23,270 nt of DNA from JBJHBY01 sp050485745 (GTDB lineage: Bacteria; Pseudomonadota; Gammaproteobacteria; Pseudomonadales; CAMLJR01). The notes beneath the pieces are model-generated. The model ran no database searches. It saw nothing but the letters and a program-made list of their open reading frames with translations, and had not been told where the DNA came from. Positions within the stretch are counted from its first letter, which is position 1. Every line of letters begins with the position of its first letter. Shown in pieces: positions 22,785 to 23,270 of this stretch. The stretch covers positions 1 to 23,270 of the forward strand of contig JBJHBY010000018.1 of assembly GCA_050485745.1 (NCBI GenBank), in the 5' to 3' direction. Position numbers and translations under genes: made by a program.

Positions 22785-23270
22785 ATGGAATTCTCGACAC
22801 TCGCCGATTATCTGCTGGCCTTTGCCTACTACTATCCACTGTTCATGGCCTACCTGTGGATGTGTGGCGGCCTGTATTACCGTTTTCACTGGGAGAAGCC
22901 CCAGGGGCACGATTGGAACGACCCGCCACCCCTGGCGGATGCGCCGCCGGTGAGCCTGATCATTCCCTGCTTCAACGAGTCCGCGCAGATTCGCGAGACC
23001 ATTGCCTACGCGGATCGCATCGACTACCCGGACTACGAAATCATCGCCGTCAATGATGGCAGCAGTGACGATACCGCGGAGATCCTGGACGAACTGACGG
23101 CGGAATTTCCGCGCCTGCGGGTGGTGCATCTGGCGGAGAACGCCGGCAAGGCCAATGCCATGCGCATGGGCGCGCTGGTGGCCAACAGTGAGTATCTGGT
23201 CTGCATCGACAGCGACGCGATACTGGAAGAGCACGCCATCACCTGGCTGGTGCGCCACTTGATCGAGTCC
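22785..23270 (+). CDS. pgaC: Poly-beta-1,6-N-acetyl-D-glucosamine synthase PgaC/IcaA-like, 5' part (runs off window)
   Basis: PgaC is the inner-membrane GT2 glycosyltransferase that polymerises UDP-GlcNAc into PNAG. The first 162 codons are present and the frame is open to the window end. One hydrophobic segment (about 10-30, FAYYYPLFMAYLWMCGGLYY) aligns with the second N-terminal helix of E. coli PgaC and with the single N-terminal helix of IcaA. The GT-A domain begins with VSLIIPCFNES, then the nucleotide-binding aspartate D91 in VNDGSSDDT, ENAGKANAM, and the D142-S-D144 metal motif. The QxxRW and acceptor motifs lie beyond the window. The ATG lies 2 bases after the pgaA stop, so the two genes are surely cotranscribed. 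No pgaB lies between them. Confidence 0.92.
   Translation, partial: MEFSTLADYLLAFAYYYPLFMAYLWMCGGLYYRFHWEKPQGHDWNDPPPLADAPPVSLIIPCFNESAQIRETIAYADRIDYPDYEIIAVNDGSSDDTAEILDELTAEFPRLRVVHLAENAGKANAMRMGALVANSEYLVCIDSDAILEEHAITWLVRHLIES

Overview
This window looks like an ordinary chromosomal stretch of a GC-rich gammaproteobacterium. The protein sequences resemble Escherichia coli and Pseudomonas orthologues (MsbA, LpxK, KdsB, MurB, YciO, YgiM, AcnB, MiaE, PgaA/PgaC). The gene order is not enterobacterial and suggests a lineage such as Chromatiales, Ectothiorhodospiraceae or Halomonadaceae; I cannot resolve it further. I see no tRNA, rRNA, CRISPR array, insertion sequence, phage gene or att site. 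Coding density is very high, many genes overlap by 1-4 bases, and no gene-free gap exceeds about 235 bases.

Layout. (1) 2-6016, plus strand: an envelope biogenesis run of msbA (3' part), lpxK, kdsB, a Tat-signal aldo/keto reductase, a low-molecular-weight tyrosine phosphatase, murB and an AlkB-like dioxygenase. It covers lipid A phosphorylation and flipping, Kdo activation and a peptidoglycan precursor step. (2) 6031-9099, minus strand: a compact cluster of a VC0807-like membrane protein, a YciI-like protein, a YgiM-like SH3/coiled-coil protein, a secreted cyclophilin and a variant PdxJ. (3) 9243-13327, plus strand: rnm (yciV)-yciO from a recognisable promoter, then scpA-scpB-rluB, also with a promoter-like element. 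These act in RNA turnover and modification and in chromosome segregation. (4) 13553-17322, minus strand: a GGDEF diguanylate cyclase and aconitase B, each followed by a clear intrinsic terminator. acnB has a promoter, a structured leader and a strong ribosome binding site. (5) 17556-18736, plus strand: a DUF1289 protein and the tRNA hydroxylase miaE, divergent from acnB. (6) 18889 to the end, plus strand: pgaA and the start of pgaC, the export porin and synthase for poly-beta-1,6-N-acetylglucosamine (PNAG).

The most unusual part is the pga locus. Its PgaA is 1297 residues, about 500 more than E. coli PgaA as I recall it, and carries a very long TPR-like region. pgaC starts 2 bases after pgaA, so the deacetylase gene pgaB that usually lies between them is absent from that position. 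PgaC also begins with one membrane segment, as in IcaA, instead of two as in E. coli PgaC. Other points of interest are structured non-coding DNA in the miaE-pgaA gap, downstream of the GGDEF gene and in the acnB leader, and a PdxJ with an atypical N-terminal motif. Most of the window is housekeeping sequence, and I found no clear evidence of a wholly new system.
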